From Massilia sp. W12 (lineage in GTDB: Bacteria > Pseudomonadota > Gammaproteobacteria > Burkholderiales > Burkholderiaceae_D): a stretch of 64,000 nt of DNA. Positions within the stretch are counted from its first letter, which is position 1, and each line of letters starts with the position of its first letter. Below the pieces are notes generated by a model that did no database searches, was not told where the DNA came from, and saw only the letters and a list, made by a program, of their open reading frames with translations. Below, piece by piece: positions 11,502 through 20,604 of this stretch. The stretch is taken from assembly GCF_037300705.1 (NCBI RefSeq), contig NZ_CP147776.1, forward strand, positions 744,001 to 808,000, given 5' to 3'. A program made the translations under genes and the position numbers.

Positions 11502-12295
11502 GCGCAGAGATCAGCATTCAAAACGTCAACCAGGTGTTTGGCCAAGGCGAGTCCCCGGTGCAAGCCCTGCAAAACATCGACTTGCATATCCCGGCTGGCC
11601 AATTTGTCTGCCTGCTGGGGCCGTCCGGCTGCGGTAAATCGACCTTGCTCAATGCCGTGGCCGGCTTTCTGAAACCCTCCAGCGGCCAGATCATCGTCGG
11701 CGGCGCTCAGGTGCAAGGACCGGGGCCGCAACGCGGCATGGTGTTTCAGGAATACGCGCTGTTTCCCTGGATGACGGTGGCGCAAAACATCGGCTTCGGT
11801 CTGGATATTCAAGGGCAGAACAAAGCTGCGATTGCGGCGCGCGTGACAGAGCTGGCCGGGAAATTGGGACTCACCGACTTTCTGCAGCGATTCCCGAAAG
11901 ACTTATCCGGCGGTATGCGTCAGCGGGTGGCGATTGCACGCGTGCTGGCGCTTGATTCGCCGGTATTGCTGATGGACGAGCCATTCGGCGCGCTGGACGC
12001 CCTGACGCGCCGCAATCTGCAGGATGAATTGCTGCGCATTTGGCAGGAAAGCGGCAAAACCGTGCTGTTTGTGACACACAGCATAGAAGAGGCGATTTAC
12101 CTGGCGGATCGCATCATCGTCATGAGTTATCGCCCGGGCACAGTCAAGCGCGACTTAACCGTCAATCTGCCCCGTCCACGGGATGCGGCGGACGCCGATT
12201 TCAATGCCTTGAAACGGGAACTTGGCGCGCTGGTGATGCATGAACAGGAACGTTTCCGGCAAGCGGAAATGGGTAAAGCGGTTTCCTGTGATTGA
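11498..12295 (+). CDS. ABC transporter ATP-binding protein, NitT/TauT type
   Basis: Powers the importer. Seen: 265 residues with Walker A GPSGCGKST (41-49), signature LSGGM (135-139), Walker B LLMDEPFGALD (156-166) and the switch histidine in FVTHSIEEA. The Q-loop VFQEYALFPWMTV is as in TauB/SsuB-type ATPases. Last gene of the three-gene operon; no terminator with a T-run is seen after it. Confidence 0.93.
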   Translation: MSAEISIQNVNQVFGQGESPVQALQNIDLHIPAGQFVCLLGPSGCGKSTLLNAVAGFLKPSSGQIIVGGAQVQGPGPQRGMVFQEYALFPWMTVAQNIGFGLDIQGQNKAAIAARVTELAGKLGLTDFLQRFPKDLSGGMRQRVAIARVLALDSPVLLMDEPFGALDALTRRNLQDELLRIWQESGKTVLFVTHSIEEAIYLADRIIVMSYRPGTVKRDLTVNLPRPRDAADADFNALKRELGALVMHEQERFRQAEMGKAVSCD

Positions 12296-12581
12296 GGATG
12301 GCAGGCGCAAAGCGGAAATTCTGATTCAAACCTGGGCTGCAGCCAGTCCGTTTCCAAGGGATTGTGATCCGATTTGAATTTCGCTGTGTCACAAGCTTGC
12401 CATCATCCGCTCTGGATGCAGGGTTGGCCTTGTGTTTTTTTGCGGATTTTCGACAAATTCAGGATGAGCGGTTTTTTAAAAACGACAAGCTGAGGCTGAG
12501 TGGCTGTGTCAACTTTGCTGCACAGGAAAAACAGAGCGATAAGGAATGGCAAAGCCAAAGTTGCAAACTCCCTGCAACATC
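12296..12581. other. Intergenic gap after the ABC operon
   Basis: Convergent gap of 286 bases. A small palindrome GGCTGCAGCC near 12340 and an A/T-rich stretch around 12472-12482 are visible, but no clear terminator, promoter or credible gene. A short open frame here has no ribosome site and odd composition, so it is not called. Confidence 0.4.
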
Positions 12582-13367
12582 TTACATCTGCCTGAAATGC
12601 TGCAAATAACTCCTGCTGACCGGCAGCACCTCATCACAGTCGCGCAAATACAAATCAGCAGTTTCATTCACGCCGCGCACCACTTCGCGCACAAAGTGCA
12701 AATTCACAATCACGGCGCGGTGGATTTGCACAAAGCAATCCGGGTCGAGTTCTTCGCTCAATTCTTTAATCGTTTTGCGGATCAGCGCCTGGCCGCCTTG
12801 CCAGGCCACCATCGTGTATTTATCTTCGGCGCGCAGGAAAATCACTTCCGCCACCGGAATCAAGCGCACGCTGGGGCCGACTGAGGCCTTGATCCATTGC
12901 AGCCATTTGCGCGCCGCAGCCGGCGCGGCGCTGAGTTGCTGCAAGACCGCCTCCAGCGCAGGATTCGCGGCAAAGGGACGCAGCAGGCGTTCCTGCAGGC
13001 GCGCCACGGTGTCGGCTAAGCGCGCCGGCTCCAGCGGTTTGAGCAGATAATCCAGCGCGCCATGTTCAAACGCCTGCAGCGCATATTGTTCGTAAGCGGT
13101 GATGAACACAATATGGGCGCGCCGCGCCAGTGCGCGCGCCACCGCCACACCATCCAGACCGGGCATGCGCACATCCAAAAACACAATTTGCGGCTGCTGC
13201 GCCTCAAATATTTCCAGTGCTTCCACGCCATTGCGCGCATCCGGCGTGAAGTCGAGCGCCGGCCACAGTTGCGTCAATTGGCTGCGCAAATGCGCGCGCA
13301 ACAGCGGTTCATCGTCGGCAATCAGGGCGCGCATGCCGGCTTGGGCGGGAGGCGGAATCAGGGACAT
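12582..13367 (-). CDS. LytTR-type response regulator
   Basis: DNA-binding response regulator. Seen: 261 residues; receiver domain with acidic DDE at 18-20, phospho-acceptor Asp65 in FLDVRMPG and Lys in YLLKPLEP near 116; then a LytTR DNA-binding domain from about 155 (VIFLRAEDKYTMV, IHRAVIVN). The first ATG at 13367 overlaps the kinase stop by 10 bp; a second ATG at 13334 (MRALIADDE) would give the more usual short N-terminus. Its partner is the kinase just upstream. The target may be the divergent DUF2306 gene, which is inference. Confidence 0.93.
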   Translation of the reverse strand: MSLIPPPAQAGMRALIADDEPLLRAHLRSQLTQLWPALDFTPDARNGVEALEIFEAQQPQIVFLDVRMPGLDGVAVARALARRAHIVFITAYEQYALQAFEHGALDYLLKPLEPARLADTVARLQERLLRPFAANPALEAVLQQLSAAPAAARKWLQWIKASVGPSVRLIPVAEVIFLRAEDKYTMVAWQGGQALIRKTIKELSEELDPDCFVQIHRAVIVNLHFVREVVRGVNETADLYLRDCDEVLPVSRSYLQHFRQM

Positions 13368-14389
13368 AAAGCTTGTTTGTCGTCAAAATGCAGTTCAACG
13401 CGCAGACCATGGGGGGCGACTTCCAGCAGCTCCAGCCGCGCTTGCGCGCCATAGCATGCTTGCAGACGCGCTTTGAGATTCGTGAGACCGGCCCCGGGCT
13501 GGGCCGATTCAGACAGGCCCACGCCATTGTCGGCGACCCATAATAGCACGCGCCCATCTTGGCGCTGCGCGCCGACTTCAATCATGCCGCCGTGCATGGC
13601 GGGATCAATGCCATGCTTGACCGCATTCTCCACCAGGGTCAGCAACAGCATCGGCGGCAGGGGCAGACTGAGCAACTCTGCGGCGGCGTCGAGCTTGAAT
13701 TGCAAGCGGTCCGGCATGCGCATGCACATCAATTCCAGATAAGCGCGCACCAATTGCAACTCCTGCTCCAGGCTGGCCTGGGTTTGCTCCAGGCGCGGCA
13801 TGGCGGCGCGCAAATACGCGATCAAGTGACGCAACACCGGCGCCGCGCGCGGCGAGCCGGATTCCACCAGCGCCAGCACATTCGCCAGGGTATTAAACAG
13901 AAAATGCGGTTCGATTTGCGCTTGCAGCAGACGCAGGCGCGCATCCAGCAAATCGCGCTCCAATGCGATGCGCTCGCGTTCTGCGGCGCGCTCGCGCGCT
14001 TTGCGCTGCAGATACAGCGCCACGCTGGCGAACAAGAGGCCGAAAATCAGCCCGATCAGCGTCAGCGCGATCACGCTGGCGAGCCCATATGATTTACCGA
14101 GATAGGCGCTGGCACGTCCTATTCTCGGCAGTGCGATGATGGCCAGCGCGGCTGGCGGTGTGATCAAACTCAGATACAAGAGGCGCGCCAGCGATTGCGG
14201 CAACCAGGACGGGCGCCAGGCGCCGGCGGCGCAAAAGGCCAGCAATTGCGCCAGACTGAGGGGAATCATGTGCAATACGCCATCCAAAAATGGCTGGCGC
14301 GTCAGGCTGGTCAAGCCCCACGCCACACAAATCGTGTACAGCTCAACGGCGGCGATCTGGCGCCAGGTGGGGAGGCGGGTGCGTGACAT
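13358..14389 (-). CDS. Sensor histidine kinase, LytS/YehU type
   Basis: Membrane sensor partner of the LytTR regulator. Seen: 343 residues from the ATG at 14389 (MSRTRLPTW); four hydrophobic segments in residues 1-127, a short coiled linker, then the His_kinase domain with likely phospho-acceptor His162 in QAQIEPHFLFNTLANV, followed by an HATPase with N-box LVENAVKHGI and GxGL. There is no extracytoplasmic sensor domain, so sensing is probably through the membrane segments. An in-frame ATG at 14431 would add 14 unconvincing residues. Confidence 0.92.
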   Translation of the reverse strand: MSRTRLPTWRQIAAVELYTICVAWGLTSLTRQPFLDGVLHMIPLSLAQLLAFCAAGAWRPSWLPQSLARLLYLSLITPPAALAIIALPRIGRASAYLGKSYGLASVIALTLIGLIFGLLFASVALYLQRKARERAAERERIALERDLLDARLRLLQAQIEPHFLFNTLANVLALVESGSPRAAPVLRHLIAYLRAAMPRLEQTQASLEQELQLVRAYLELMCMRMPDRLQFKLDAAAELLSLPLPPMLLLTLVENAVKHGIDPAMHGGMIEVGAQRQDGRVLLWVADNGVGLSESAQPGAGLTNLKARLQACYGAQARLELLEVAPHGLRVELHFDDKQALCP

Positions 14390-14527
14390 GCGACAAGCAT
14401 AACCGCGCACAGGCCGTGCTTCAAGCCGCAAAAACCGCCGTTTGTCGCAATAAAGCGCGCGCCGCGATTGCTGCAGGGCGCTTGCCGCCTATGCTGGGCC
14501 TGAATACATTTTTGAAGGAGGCTTTGC

Positions 14528-15355
14528 ATGTCCACCGTGATCACTTCAGCACCCGTGCTTTACAAAATGGCGCCGCTGGCGCAGCGCGCCATGACGTGTG
14601 CGCTTGCCGCCTGGGGCGGCGTATTGATTGCCGGCCAGTTGCTGTTTGCCTTGTATGTCGCGCTGTTTTATGGCGGCGCTTTATTGCGCGGGACGCCGAC
14701 CGACTGGAATAAAGTGCTGCCGAATGGCTGGACAGCAGGCGATCCCGCCGGCAATCTGGCCTTGGCTGCGCATGTGCTGTTTGCGGTCGTCATCATGTTG
14801 TGCGGCATCGTGCAATTACTGCCGGCTGTGCGTCGGCGCGCGCCGCGTCTGCACCGCATCAGTGGCCGCATCTATCTGAGTCTGGCGGTGTTGGCCAGTC
14901 TGGCTGGCTTGTACATGGTCGCCACGCGCGGCGTGATCGGCGGCACGGCCCAGCACATCGGCGTGAGCATCGCAGGCCTGCTGATTGTGCTGTTTGCGGC
15001 GCAGGCTTTACGCTATGTGCGGCGCGGCGATATTGGCGCGCACCGGCGTTACGCCATGCGCCTGTTCATGGTGGTCAGCGCGGTCTGGTTTTACCGGGTG
15101 GGCTTGATGTTTTGGATTGCCGTCAATCGTGGCCCGGCCGGTTTTGATCCCAAAACTTTCACCGGCCCGTTTCTGGACTTCCTGGCCTTTGCCCAATTTC
15201 TCTTGCCGCTGGCGGTGTTGGAGCTGTATTTCCGGGTGCAAAACAGCAGCGCCGGCGCGCGCCTGGGCTTTGCCGCCCTCTTGCTGCTCTTGACCGCCGC
15301 CATGGCCGTAGGGGTGGCGATGGCAATGATGGGGATGTGGCTGCCGCGTTTGTAA
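14528..15355 (+). CDS. DUF2306 multi-pass membrane protein
   Basis: Seen: 275 residues with about seven hydrophobic segments, conserved HRISGRIYLSLAVLASL near 115 and HRRYAMRLF near 178, the pattern of DUF2306 proteins of unknown function. The histidines HRISG and AHRR are conserved and might bind a cofactor, by analogy with other integral membrane families; this is a guess. A very strong ribosome site, GAAGGAGG, lies before the ATG. It is divergent from the LytS/LytTR pair, a layout that often marks a regulated target. Confidence 0.8.
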   Translation: MSTVITSAPVLYKMAPLAQRAMTCALAAWGGVLIAGQLLFALYVALFYGGALLRGTPTDWNKVLPNGWTAGDPAGNLALAAHVLFAVVIMLCGIVQLLPAVRRRAPRLHRISGRIYLSLAVLASLAGLYMVATRGVIGGTAQHIGVSIAGLLIVLFAAQALRYVRRGDIGAHRRYAMRLFMVVSAVWFYRVGLMFWIAVNRGPAGFDPKTFTGPFLDFLAFAQFLLPLAVLELYFRVQNSSAGARLGFAALLLLLTAAMAVGVAMAMMGMWLPRL

Positions 15356-15371
15356 GTGCAGACGCCACCCC

Positions 15372-16526
15372 TCAAAAATCATGCTTCATCCCCAGCGCCA
15401 GCGCGCGCGGTTTGGCGCCCATTGTGCCGGGCGCGCCGGCTTTGCCGCCGGCTCCGAGTTCATAGGCGGACGCCGCGCCATTGCGCAATTGCAGCGCATG
15501 CGCCCACAGTTCGCTGCGCTTTGAGAGTTTATAGCGCCAACCCAGTGAGATCAGGCCGGCGGCGCTGTCCGCCCCGGTGTAGATGCCGGAAAACACCGGG
15601 GTTTGCGCGCCGCTGCCGGCCCCGGCGCGGTAATACGCCAGTTCAAATTGATGCGCGCCATAGCTTTGACGCCAGTTGAGGCCCCAGGCGCGCTGGCGCA
15701 AGTCTTGCAAGCCGGGGTTGTCATAGCGCAAAGTCTGCCACCAAAAACCCAGATAATGTTCAGGCGCGATTTGCCAGCCGCCGGCCAGCATCCAGATTGC
15801 GTCATTCAAGCCCTCGCCGCGCACATGGTGGTGAAACTGGGCCGCCAGCGCCAGCGTCCAGCCCTGTCCCTGGTATTGCAATTTATTCGACGAAGCCCTG
15901 GCCCCGCAACTGCTTTCCCCCAGCGCATATTGGGTGGCGAAACGCCAACCGCCGGCAAACAGCGGACTGTCGTAGCGGATCGAATTGCCGATCCGGTTAT
16001 CAAAGGCGAAGCTGTTGGCGTTGCCGTCCGGCCCGGCCACTTGCACACAGCCGCGCGTGCCGCCGCCAGCGAATAAATTGCTGTAGCCATTCGCCCAGAA
16101 ACCATTCAAATTGTCATTTGTCACACTGGTGACCCAGCCGGGGCCGGCAATCGAGTGCAAATCATCCAGCGGCGAGAGCATAAAGCCGAGCTTCACCTGG
16201 CCCCAGGGGCCGGCCAGTCCGACGCTGGCTTCGCGATTGGCCAGACCGCCATCGCCGGTGTCGGCGGAAAAACCGCTTTCCACCATGAAAATCGCCTGCA
16301 AACCCTGTCCCAGATCTTCGCTGCCTTTCACGCCCAGCCGGCTGGAGAGACTGTGCAGGCGCGCGCCTTCCGGGTGGCCGGGGCCGTAGCCGGCATAATG
16401 CGTCAAACCGAGGTTGAGGCGGCCATAGACTTGCGTATTCGTCTGCGCCTGCGCGGGCAGGGCGCTGCACAACATCGCCAGCGCCACCCGCAACGGCGCC
16501 TGGTTCGCGGAAAAAAAGGCAGTCAT
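15372..16526 (-). CDS. Gram-negative porin
   Basis: Outer-membrane diffusion channel of the beta-barrel porin family. Seen: 384 residues; signal peptide ending ALPAQAQ; mature start TQVYGRLNLGLTHYAG; the repeated barrel motifs GSEDLGQGLQAIFMVESGF and YDSPLFAGGW; final residue Phe, as needed for barrel insertion. It follows the binding-like protein by 24 bases on the same strand and is probably co-transcribed with it. Confidence 0.93.
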   Translation of the reverse strand: MTAFFSANQAPLRVALAMLCSALPAQAQTNTQVYGRLNLGLTHYAGYGPGHPEGARLHSLSSRLGVKGSEDLGQGLQAIFMVESGFSADTGDGGLANREASVGLAGPWGQVKLGFMLSPLDDLHSIAGPGWVTSVTNDNLNGFWANGYSNLFAGGGTRGCVQVAGPDGNANSFAFDNRIGNSIRYDSPLFAGGWRFATQYALGESSCGARASSNKLQYQGQGWTLALAAQFHHHVRGEGLNDAIWMLAGGWQIAPEHYLGFWWQTLRYDNPGLQDLRQRAWGLNWRQSYGAHQFELAYYRAGAGSGAQTPVFSGIYTGADSAAGLISLGWRYKLSKRSELWAHALQLRNGAASAYELGAGGKAGAPGTMGAKPRALALGMKHDF

Positions 16527-16550
16527 GGCAAGCTCCTTCTCAAAATGTGG

Positions 16551-17438
16551 TCAGCGCAAGTTGTGCCACAGGCTGGCGTCTTGCAGCGGGGTTTGCGGCG
16601 GCAGCAGCGGATTATGCAAGCGCAGCAGCCGGCGCCGGCCCAAATCGGCCTGCGCCAGCGCAGTGGCATGATGCTTTTGGAAAATAGTTTGAAAACTGCC
16701 GTCTTTGAGCATCATGCGCAAGCCGCTTTCGATTCTGCGCCGGCGCGCTGCATCGCCTTTGGCAAAGAAGAAGTAATACGGCCAGGGATAGTGCAAGACC
16801 AGATTTTTTTCAATGCGCAGATTGGGAAACGCCGCTTTATGCTGTTCATATTCAGCAAAAATCTCATTCACCCCGCGCGGAAACAGATCAAAGCGGCGAT
16901 TGTCCAGCATAGCGAACAGATTGCCGTATTTGGCGCGCACCACTTGCATGCCGAGCGCTTCATAAATCCGCGCATCGCCCCAATTTGTTCCCTGGCCCAC
17001 GCTGAAATGCTTGAGTTGCGCCAGATTCAGCGCTTGATCGAGTTTTTCTTGCATTTCTTGATGGATCAGACACAGGCGGTAGCCCAGCAAGCCCCGGCGC
17101 AGCGGAATGCGTAAGGGCAGGAATTGCTGTTCCAATTCAATTGAGGTGGAACTCCAGACAATATTCGGTTCGCGGCCCTGTTCCAGCAAAGCCATATAGC
17201 GCGCTTTTGACATTGGTTCCTGCGCCGGGCTTAGCTGGTAGGGGCCGAATTCGGGCGTGGTTTTGTCCAGTGCGGTGCGCAGAATTTCGATCAGATCGGC
17301 AAACCGGGTGTCGTTCGGGATTTCATTGGCGGGGTAGATAAAGCGTTGCGGCGTGTTTTGCGCCCACAGCCGGGGGCTGGCGCACAGCAGCAAACTGCTC
17401 AAGACGAAACGGCGCGATGCTTGCAAGGCTGGCGGCAT
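16551..17438 (-). CDS. Periplasmic solute-binding-like protein
   Basis: Seen: 295 residues; N-terminus SRRFVLSSLLLCAS resembles a twin-arginine signal, cleaved near LWAQ; the rest looks like a divergent SBP_bac_3-type bilobal fold (DLIEILRTALDKTT, the NLFAMLDNRRFDLFPRG lobe and YYFFFAKGD). There is no transporter beside it; instead a porin follows after 24 bases. Such orphan binding proteins in betaproteobacteria are often of unknown role. A good promoter lies upstream. The fold call is moderate. Confidence 0.7.
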   Translation of the reverse strand: MPPALQASRRFVLSSLLLCASPRLWAQNTPQRFIYPANEIPNDTRFADLIEILRTALDKTTPEFGPYQLSPAQEPMSKARYMALLEQGREPNIVWSSTSIELEQQFLPLRIPLRRGLLGYRLCLIHQEMQEKLDQALNLAQLKHFSVGQGTNWGDARIYEALGMQVVRAKYGNLFAMLDNRRFDLFPRGVNEIFAEYEQHKAAFPNLRIEKNLVLHYPWPYYFFFAKGDAARRRRIESGLRMMLKDGSFQTIFQKHHATALAQADLGRRRLLRLHNPLLPPQTPLQDASLWHNLR

Positions 17439-17467
17439 GGATAGGCTCCTGCAGTGCGATGAGCAGA

Positions 17468-17496
17468 ATTATGCGCCGCGCCTGTCTGCATGTCTA
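17468..17496 (-). promoter_or_regulatory. Sigma-70 promoter of the binding protein-porin pair
   Basis: On the minus strand TAGACA (17496-17491) and CATAAT (17473-17468) are exactly 17 bases apart, one mismatch each to consensus. The -10 lies about 30 bases before the gene start at 17438. Confidence 0.65.
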
Positions 17497-17555
17497 TCGC
17501 GTTGTCAGGGCTGGCTTGGCTTACAATCAGCAGATTATTTTCTCTGAATGCATGG

Positions 17556-18284
17556 ATGATGTGTGCCTCGCTTTGGCGCATTCTGCGCTTGGCTGTCTGC
17601 CTGCCTGCTTTGCTTCCGTTTGCCTGGGCCGCGCCGGCTGGCGGCGCCCCTGTTTTGCGCGTGGATGGCGTGCCGAATACGATTGCGCAACGCGCGCGCG
17701 CCTGCACCCAATGTCATGCGGTGCGTGACCAGCAGGTGGCGGATCAGTATTTCCCGCGCATCGCCGGCAAACCGGCGCCCTATTTGCAGGCGCAGATGCA
17801 ACATTTCCGCGATGGCCGCCGCCATCATCCGCTGATGCGGCATATGTTGAGCAATTTATCTGATGCCTATCTGGCGGAGCTGGCGGCGTATTTCGCCAGC
17901 CAAAGCCCGCAATATTTAAGCCCTGATGCGCCGATTGCCCCGGAGCAGGCCAAGGCCGGTGAGCAACTCGCTTTGCATGGGCGGGACAAGCTGCCGGCCT
18001 GCACCGCCTGTCACGGCGTGGATTTGCAGGGCAGGCCGCCGGCGATTCCCGGTTTGCTCGGTTTGCCGCGCGCCTATCTGGCGGCGCAACTCGGGGCCTG
18101 GAAAAATGGCGCGCGCAAAGCCACGGCGCCGGATTGCATGGCGCAAGTGGCGCAGCAATTATCGGATCAGGATATCGGTGCGCTGACCGCCTGGCTGGCC
18201 ACGCAGAATGTGGCCAAGCCGCCCAAGAGCGCAGCCGCGCCGGCCAAATTGCCGCTGGAGTGCGGCATACAGGAGGTCAAATGA
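17556..18284 (+). CDS. Di-heme c-type cytochrome (c4-like)
   Basis: Periplasmic electron carrier. Seen: 242 residues, signal peptide of about 25 residues ending AWAA, two heme sites CTQCH (50-54) and CTACH (149-153), and conserved Met-containing stretches for the sixth ligand. Two domains of about 90 residues each give a cytochrome c4/c553 pattern. Starts at 17556 or 17559 are equally possible; an upstream ATG at 17490 lies over the divergent promoter and is rejected. Its stop overlaps the next cytochrome by four bases. Confidence 0.88.
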   Translation: MMCASLWRILRLAVCLPALLPFAWAAPAGGAPVLRVDGVPNTIAQRARACTQCHAVRDQQVADQYFPRIAGKPAPYLQAQMQHFRDGRRHHPLMRHMLSNLSDAYLAELAAYFASQSPQYLSPDAPIAPEQAKAGEQLALHGRDKLPACTACHGVDLQGRPPAIPGLLGLPRAYLAAQLGAWKNGARKATAPDCMAQVAQQLSDQDIGALTAWLATQNVAKPPKSAAAPAKLPLECGIQEVK

Positions 18285-19597
18285 ATTGGCCGCGACTGCC
18301 GCGCTGGCTGCCCTGGCTGATGTTGCTGCTGTGGCTGGCATATGTGGCCTGGGTGCTGATCTGGGCGCGCGCGCAACGCAGCGCGCCGCTGCCGCCGCCT
18401 TCCACCTTGTCGCAAAGCGAATTGCGCAAGCGCGGCGAGTATCTGGTCAAACTGGGCAATTGCGCCGCCTGTCACACCGCGCGCGGCGGTGCGCCGTGGG
18501 CCGGCGGGCGCGCTTTTGAAACCCCGTTTGGCACCGTGTATTCAGGCAATCTGACGCCGCATCCCGAGCATGGCCTGGGGCGCTGGACGGCGGATGATTT
18601 CTGGCGCGCCATGCATGAGGGTAAAAGCCGCGACGGACATTTTCTGAACCCGGTGTTCCCATATCAAAACTTCGCCGCCATCGCGCGCGACGATAGCGAC
18701 GCCATGTTCGCCTGGCTGCAGCAATTGCCGGCGCAGGCTGCGCCGCGCCGCGCACATGCTTTGCGCTGGCCCTTCAACACCCAATTCAGCCTGGCGCTGT
18801 GGCGCGCTTTGTATGTCGAGCCGCAAGCCGCGTTGCAGGAAGCGCCGCAGGACGGCATGGCGCGCGGCGCGTATCTGGCGCGCGGCTTGGGTCATTGCAG
18901 CGCCTGCCATGCGCCACGCGACCGTCTGGGCGGTTTCAATCCGGCCAGCCTGGGCGGCGGGAAAATGCCGGTGTCCGGCTGGTATGCGCCGCCGCTTTTG
19001 TTGCAAGAGCGTTGGGAAGAAGCGGATTTGCGCCTCTGGCTGGCCAGCGGCCAGGCCGCGCGCCATGCCGCATACGGCCCGATGGCGGAAGTGATTTTCA
19101 GCAGCATGCAATATTGGAAGGTGGAAGATATTGCGCTCTTGGCGGCCTGGTTGAAAGCGCAACCGGGACAAACCCTGCCGCCGCATCTGCAGCTGCCCAA
19201 GCTTGGCCAATTACAGCCGGAAGAAGCGCAAATCGCGCAGCGCGGCAAGCAGCTGTATCAAAAACATTGCGCTGAATGCCATGGTGAACAGGGGCAGGGC
19301 GTGCCTGGCGTGTATCCGGCCTTGAATCGCGACAGCAGCGTGCAATACGCCTTGCCGGAAAACGCCTTGCGCCTGATTTTGCATGGCGGTTTTGCTCCCG
19401 CCACCGGCGGCAATCCGCGCCCGTATGGCATGCCGCCCTTCGCCATGCATCTGAGCGAGCAGGAAGTGGCGGATGTGCTGTCCTGGCTGCGGGTGGAGTG
19501 GGGCGGCGCGGCCAAAGCCGATCCGGCGGCGGCGCAAAATAAAGTGTTTATCAGCGCACCCGGGGTGGCGCAAATGCGTTCATTACCGGCGGAATAG
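18281..19597 (+). CDS. Tri-heme membrane-anchored cytochrome c
   Basis: Seen: 438 residues; N-terminal uncleaved membrane anchor (about 9-29), then heme motifs CAACH (61-65), CSACH (206-210) and CAECH (330-334). This matches the cytochrome subunit of membrane-bound alcohol, aldehyde or gluconate dehydrogenases, which passes electrons to ubiquinone. No dehydrogenase or small subunit lies nearby, so the electron donor is elsewhere or is the di-heme cytochrome next to it. The start at 18281 is supported by AGGAGG and the ATGA overlap. Confidence 0.88.
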   Translation: MNWPRLPRWLPWLMLLLWLAYVAWVLIWARAQRSAPLPPPSTLSQSELRKRGEYLVKLGNCAACHTARGGAPWAGGRAFETPFGTVYSGNLTPHPEHGLGRWTADDFWRAMHEGKSRDGHFLNPVFPYQNFAAIARDDSDAMFAWLQQLPAQAAPRRAHALRWPFNTQFSLALWRALYVEPQAALQEAPQDGMARGAYLARGLGHCSACHAPRDRLGGFNPASLGGGKMPVSGWYAPPLLLQERWEEADLRLWLASGQAARHAAYGPMAEVIFSSMQYWKVEDIALLAAWLKAQPGQTLPPHLQLPKLGQLQPEEAQIAQRGKQLYQKHCAECHGEQGQGVPGVYPALNRDSSVQYALPENALRLILHGGFAPATGGNPRPYGMPPFAMHLSEQEVADVLSWLRVEWGGAAKADPAAAQNKVFISAPGVAQMRSLPAE

Positions 19598-19608
19598 AGG
19601 AGAAGAGT

Positions 19609-20601
19609 ATGCGCAAAGGATTGATCATCAGCGGCGTTTTGATATGGCTCTCAGCCGGCGCTCAGGCCTGGGGCCAGGAGCGGCGCGCCGAGTATATTCC
19701 CCTGCTCAAGGCGGCCAAATTGGAAGACGCCTGGCAAAAAGCGCAAACCGCGCTGGCGCAGGATGGCTGCAAGGCCGAGGCGCTGTTGGTGAAGTCTGAA
19801 TTGCTGTTGGAGCGCAGCGGCGACAATCTGGATGAGCATCTGACGCAAGCGGAGAAATGCGCCGCGCAAGACAGTAAAAACAGTATGCGTCAGGAAACTC
19901 TGGGCTTAGCGTATGGCGCGAAAGCCATGAGCGGCATGATGGCCGGCATGCGCTACGCCGGCAAATCGCGCGATGCGCTTTCGCACGCCTTGGAGCTTGA
20001 TCCGAAAAACATGGGGGCGCGCAAAGCGTTGTTCATGTATTACCTGATGGCCCCCGGGATTGCCGGCGGCAGCCATGAAAAAGCCAGAATTCTGGCGGAC
20101 GATTGTCAGAAAGTGGATCCCGCCGGGGCCGCCATGTTGCACACGCTGCTCTTGATGGAAGAGAAAAAGCCGTATGACAAAGCGTTCAGCCAGATCATGG
20201 CGCAGCCGGGCGCGGATTATGAGCATCAAATCCTGCAATTGATGGTGTTTAACAGCGCCGGGCAAACCTTGCTGGAGCAAAAGAAATTCAGCGATGCCGA
20301 AGCCGTGTTTAAACGGGCGGCGGAATTTTATCCGGAGCATGAATTCGGCAATTACGGCCTGGGCCGCGTGCGCCAGGAGCAGGGACAGTTTGCGCAAGCG
20401 CTGCCGTTTTTTGAAAAAGCCGGTCAGCTCAATCCGCGCAATGCGCGGGTCTGGATGCGCACCGGTCAAACGCTGCAAGCGCTCGGCGGACAGTCCCAGC
20501 GCGCCATCGCTGCGTTTGAAAAAGCCTTGGCGCTGAAGCCCGGCTTGAATAAAAAAATGCGCGAACAGGCGCAAGAAGCTTTGCGCAGTTTGAAAGGATA
20601 A
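19609..20601 (+). CDS. Secreted TPR-repeat protein
   Basis: Seen: 330 residues; signal peptide of about 22 residues (GAQAWGQE); helical repeats throughout, clearest near the C-terminus (KKFSDAEAVFKRAAEFYPEH, GQFAQALPFFEKAGQLNPRN, AIAAFEKALALKPG). Such proteins act as scaffolds in the periplasm. It starts 11 bases after the tri-heme cytochrome with GAGGAGAAG upstream, so it is in the same operon and could help assemble or dock the cytochromes; that role is inference. Confidence 0.8.
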   Translation: MRKGLIISGVLIWLSAGAQAWGQERRAEYIPLLKAAKLEDAWQKAQTALAQDGCKAEALLVKSELLLERSGDNLDEHLTQAEKCAAQDSKNSMRQETLGLAYGAKAMSGMMAGMRYAGKSRDALSHALELDPKNMGARKALFMYYLMAPGIAGGSHEKARILADDCQKVDPAGAAMLHTLLLMEEKKPYDKAFSQIMAQPGADYEHQILQLMVFNSAGQTLLEQKKFSDAEAVFKRAAEFYPEHEFGNYGLGRVRQEQGQFAQALPFFEKAGQLNPRNARVWMRTGQTLQALGGQSQRAIAAFEKALALKPGLNKKMREQAQEALRSLKG

Positions 20602-20604
20602 GCC

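Noticed and set aside
12364-12609. 81-codon open frame in the gap after the ABC operon
   Set aside because: No ribosome site, odd composition, and it runs into the response regulator gene.
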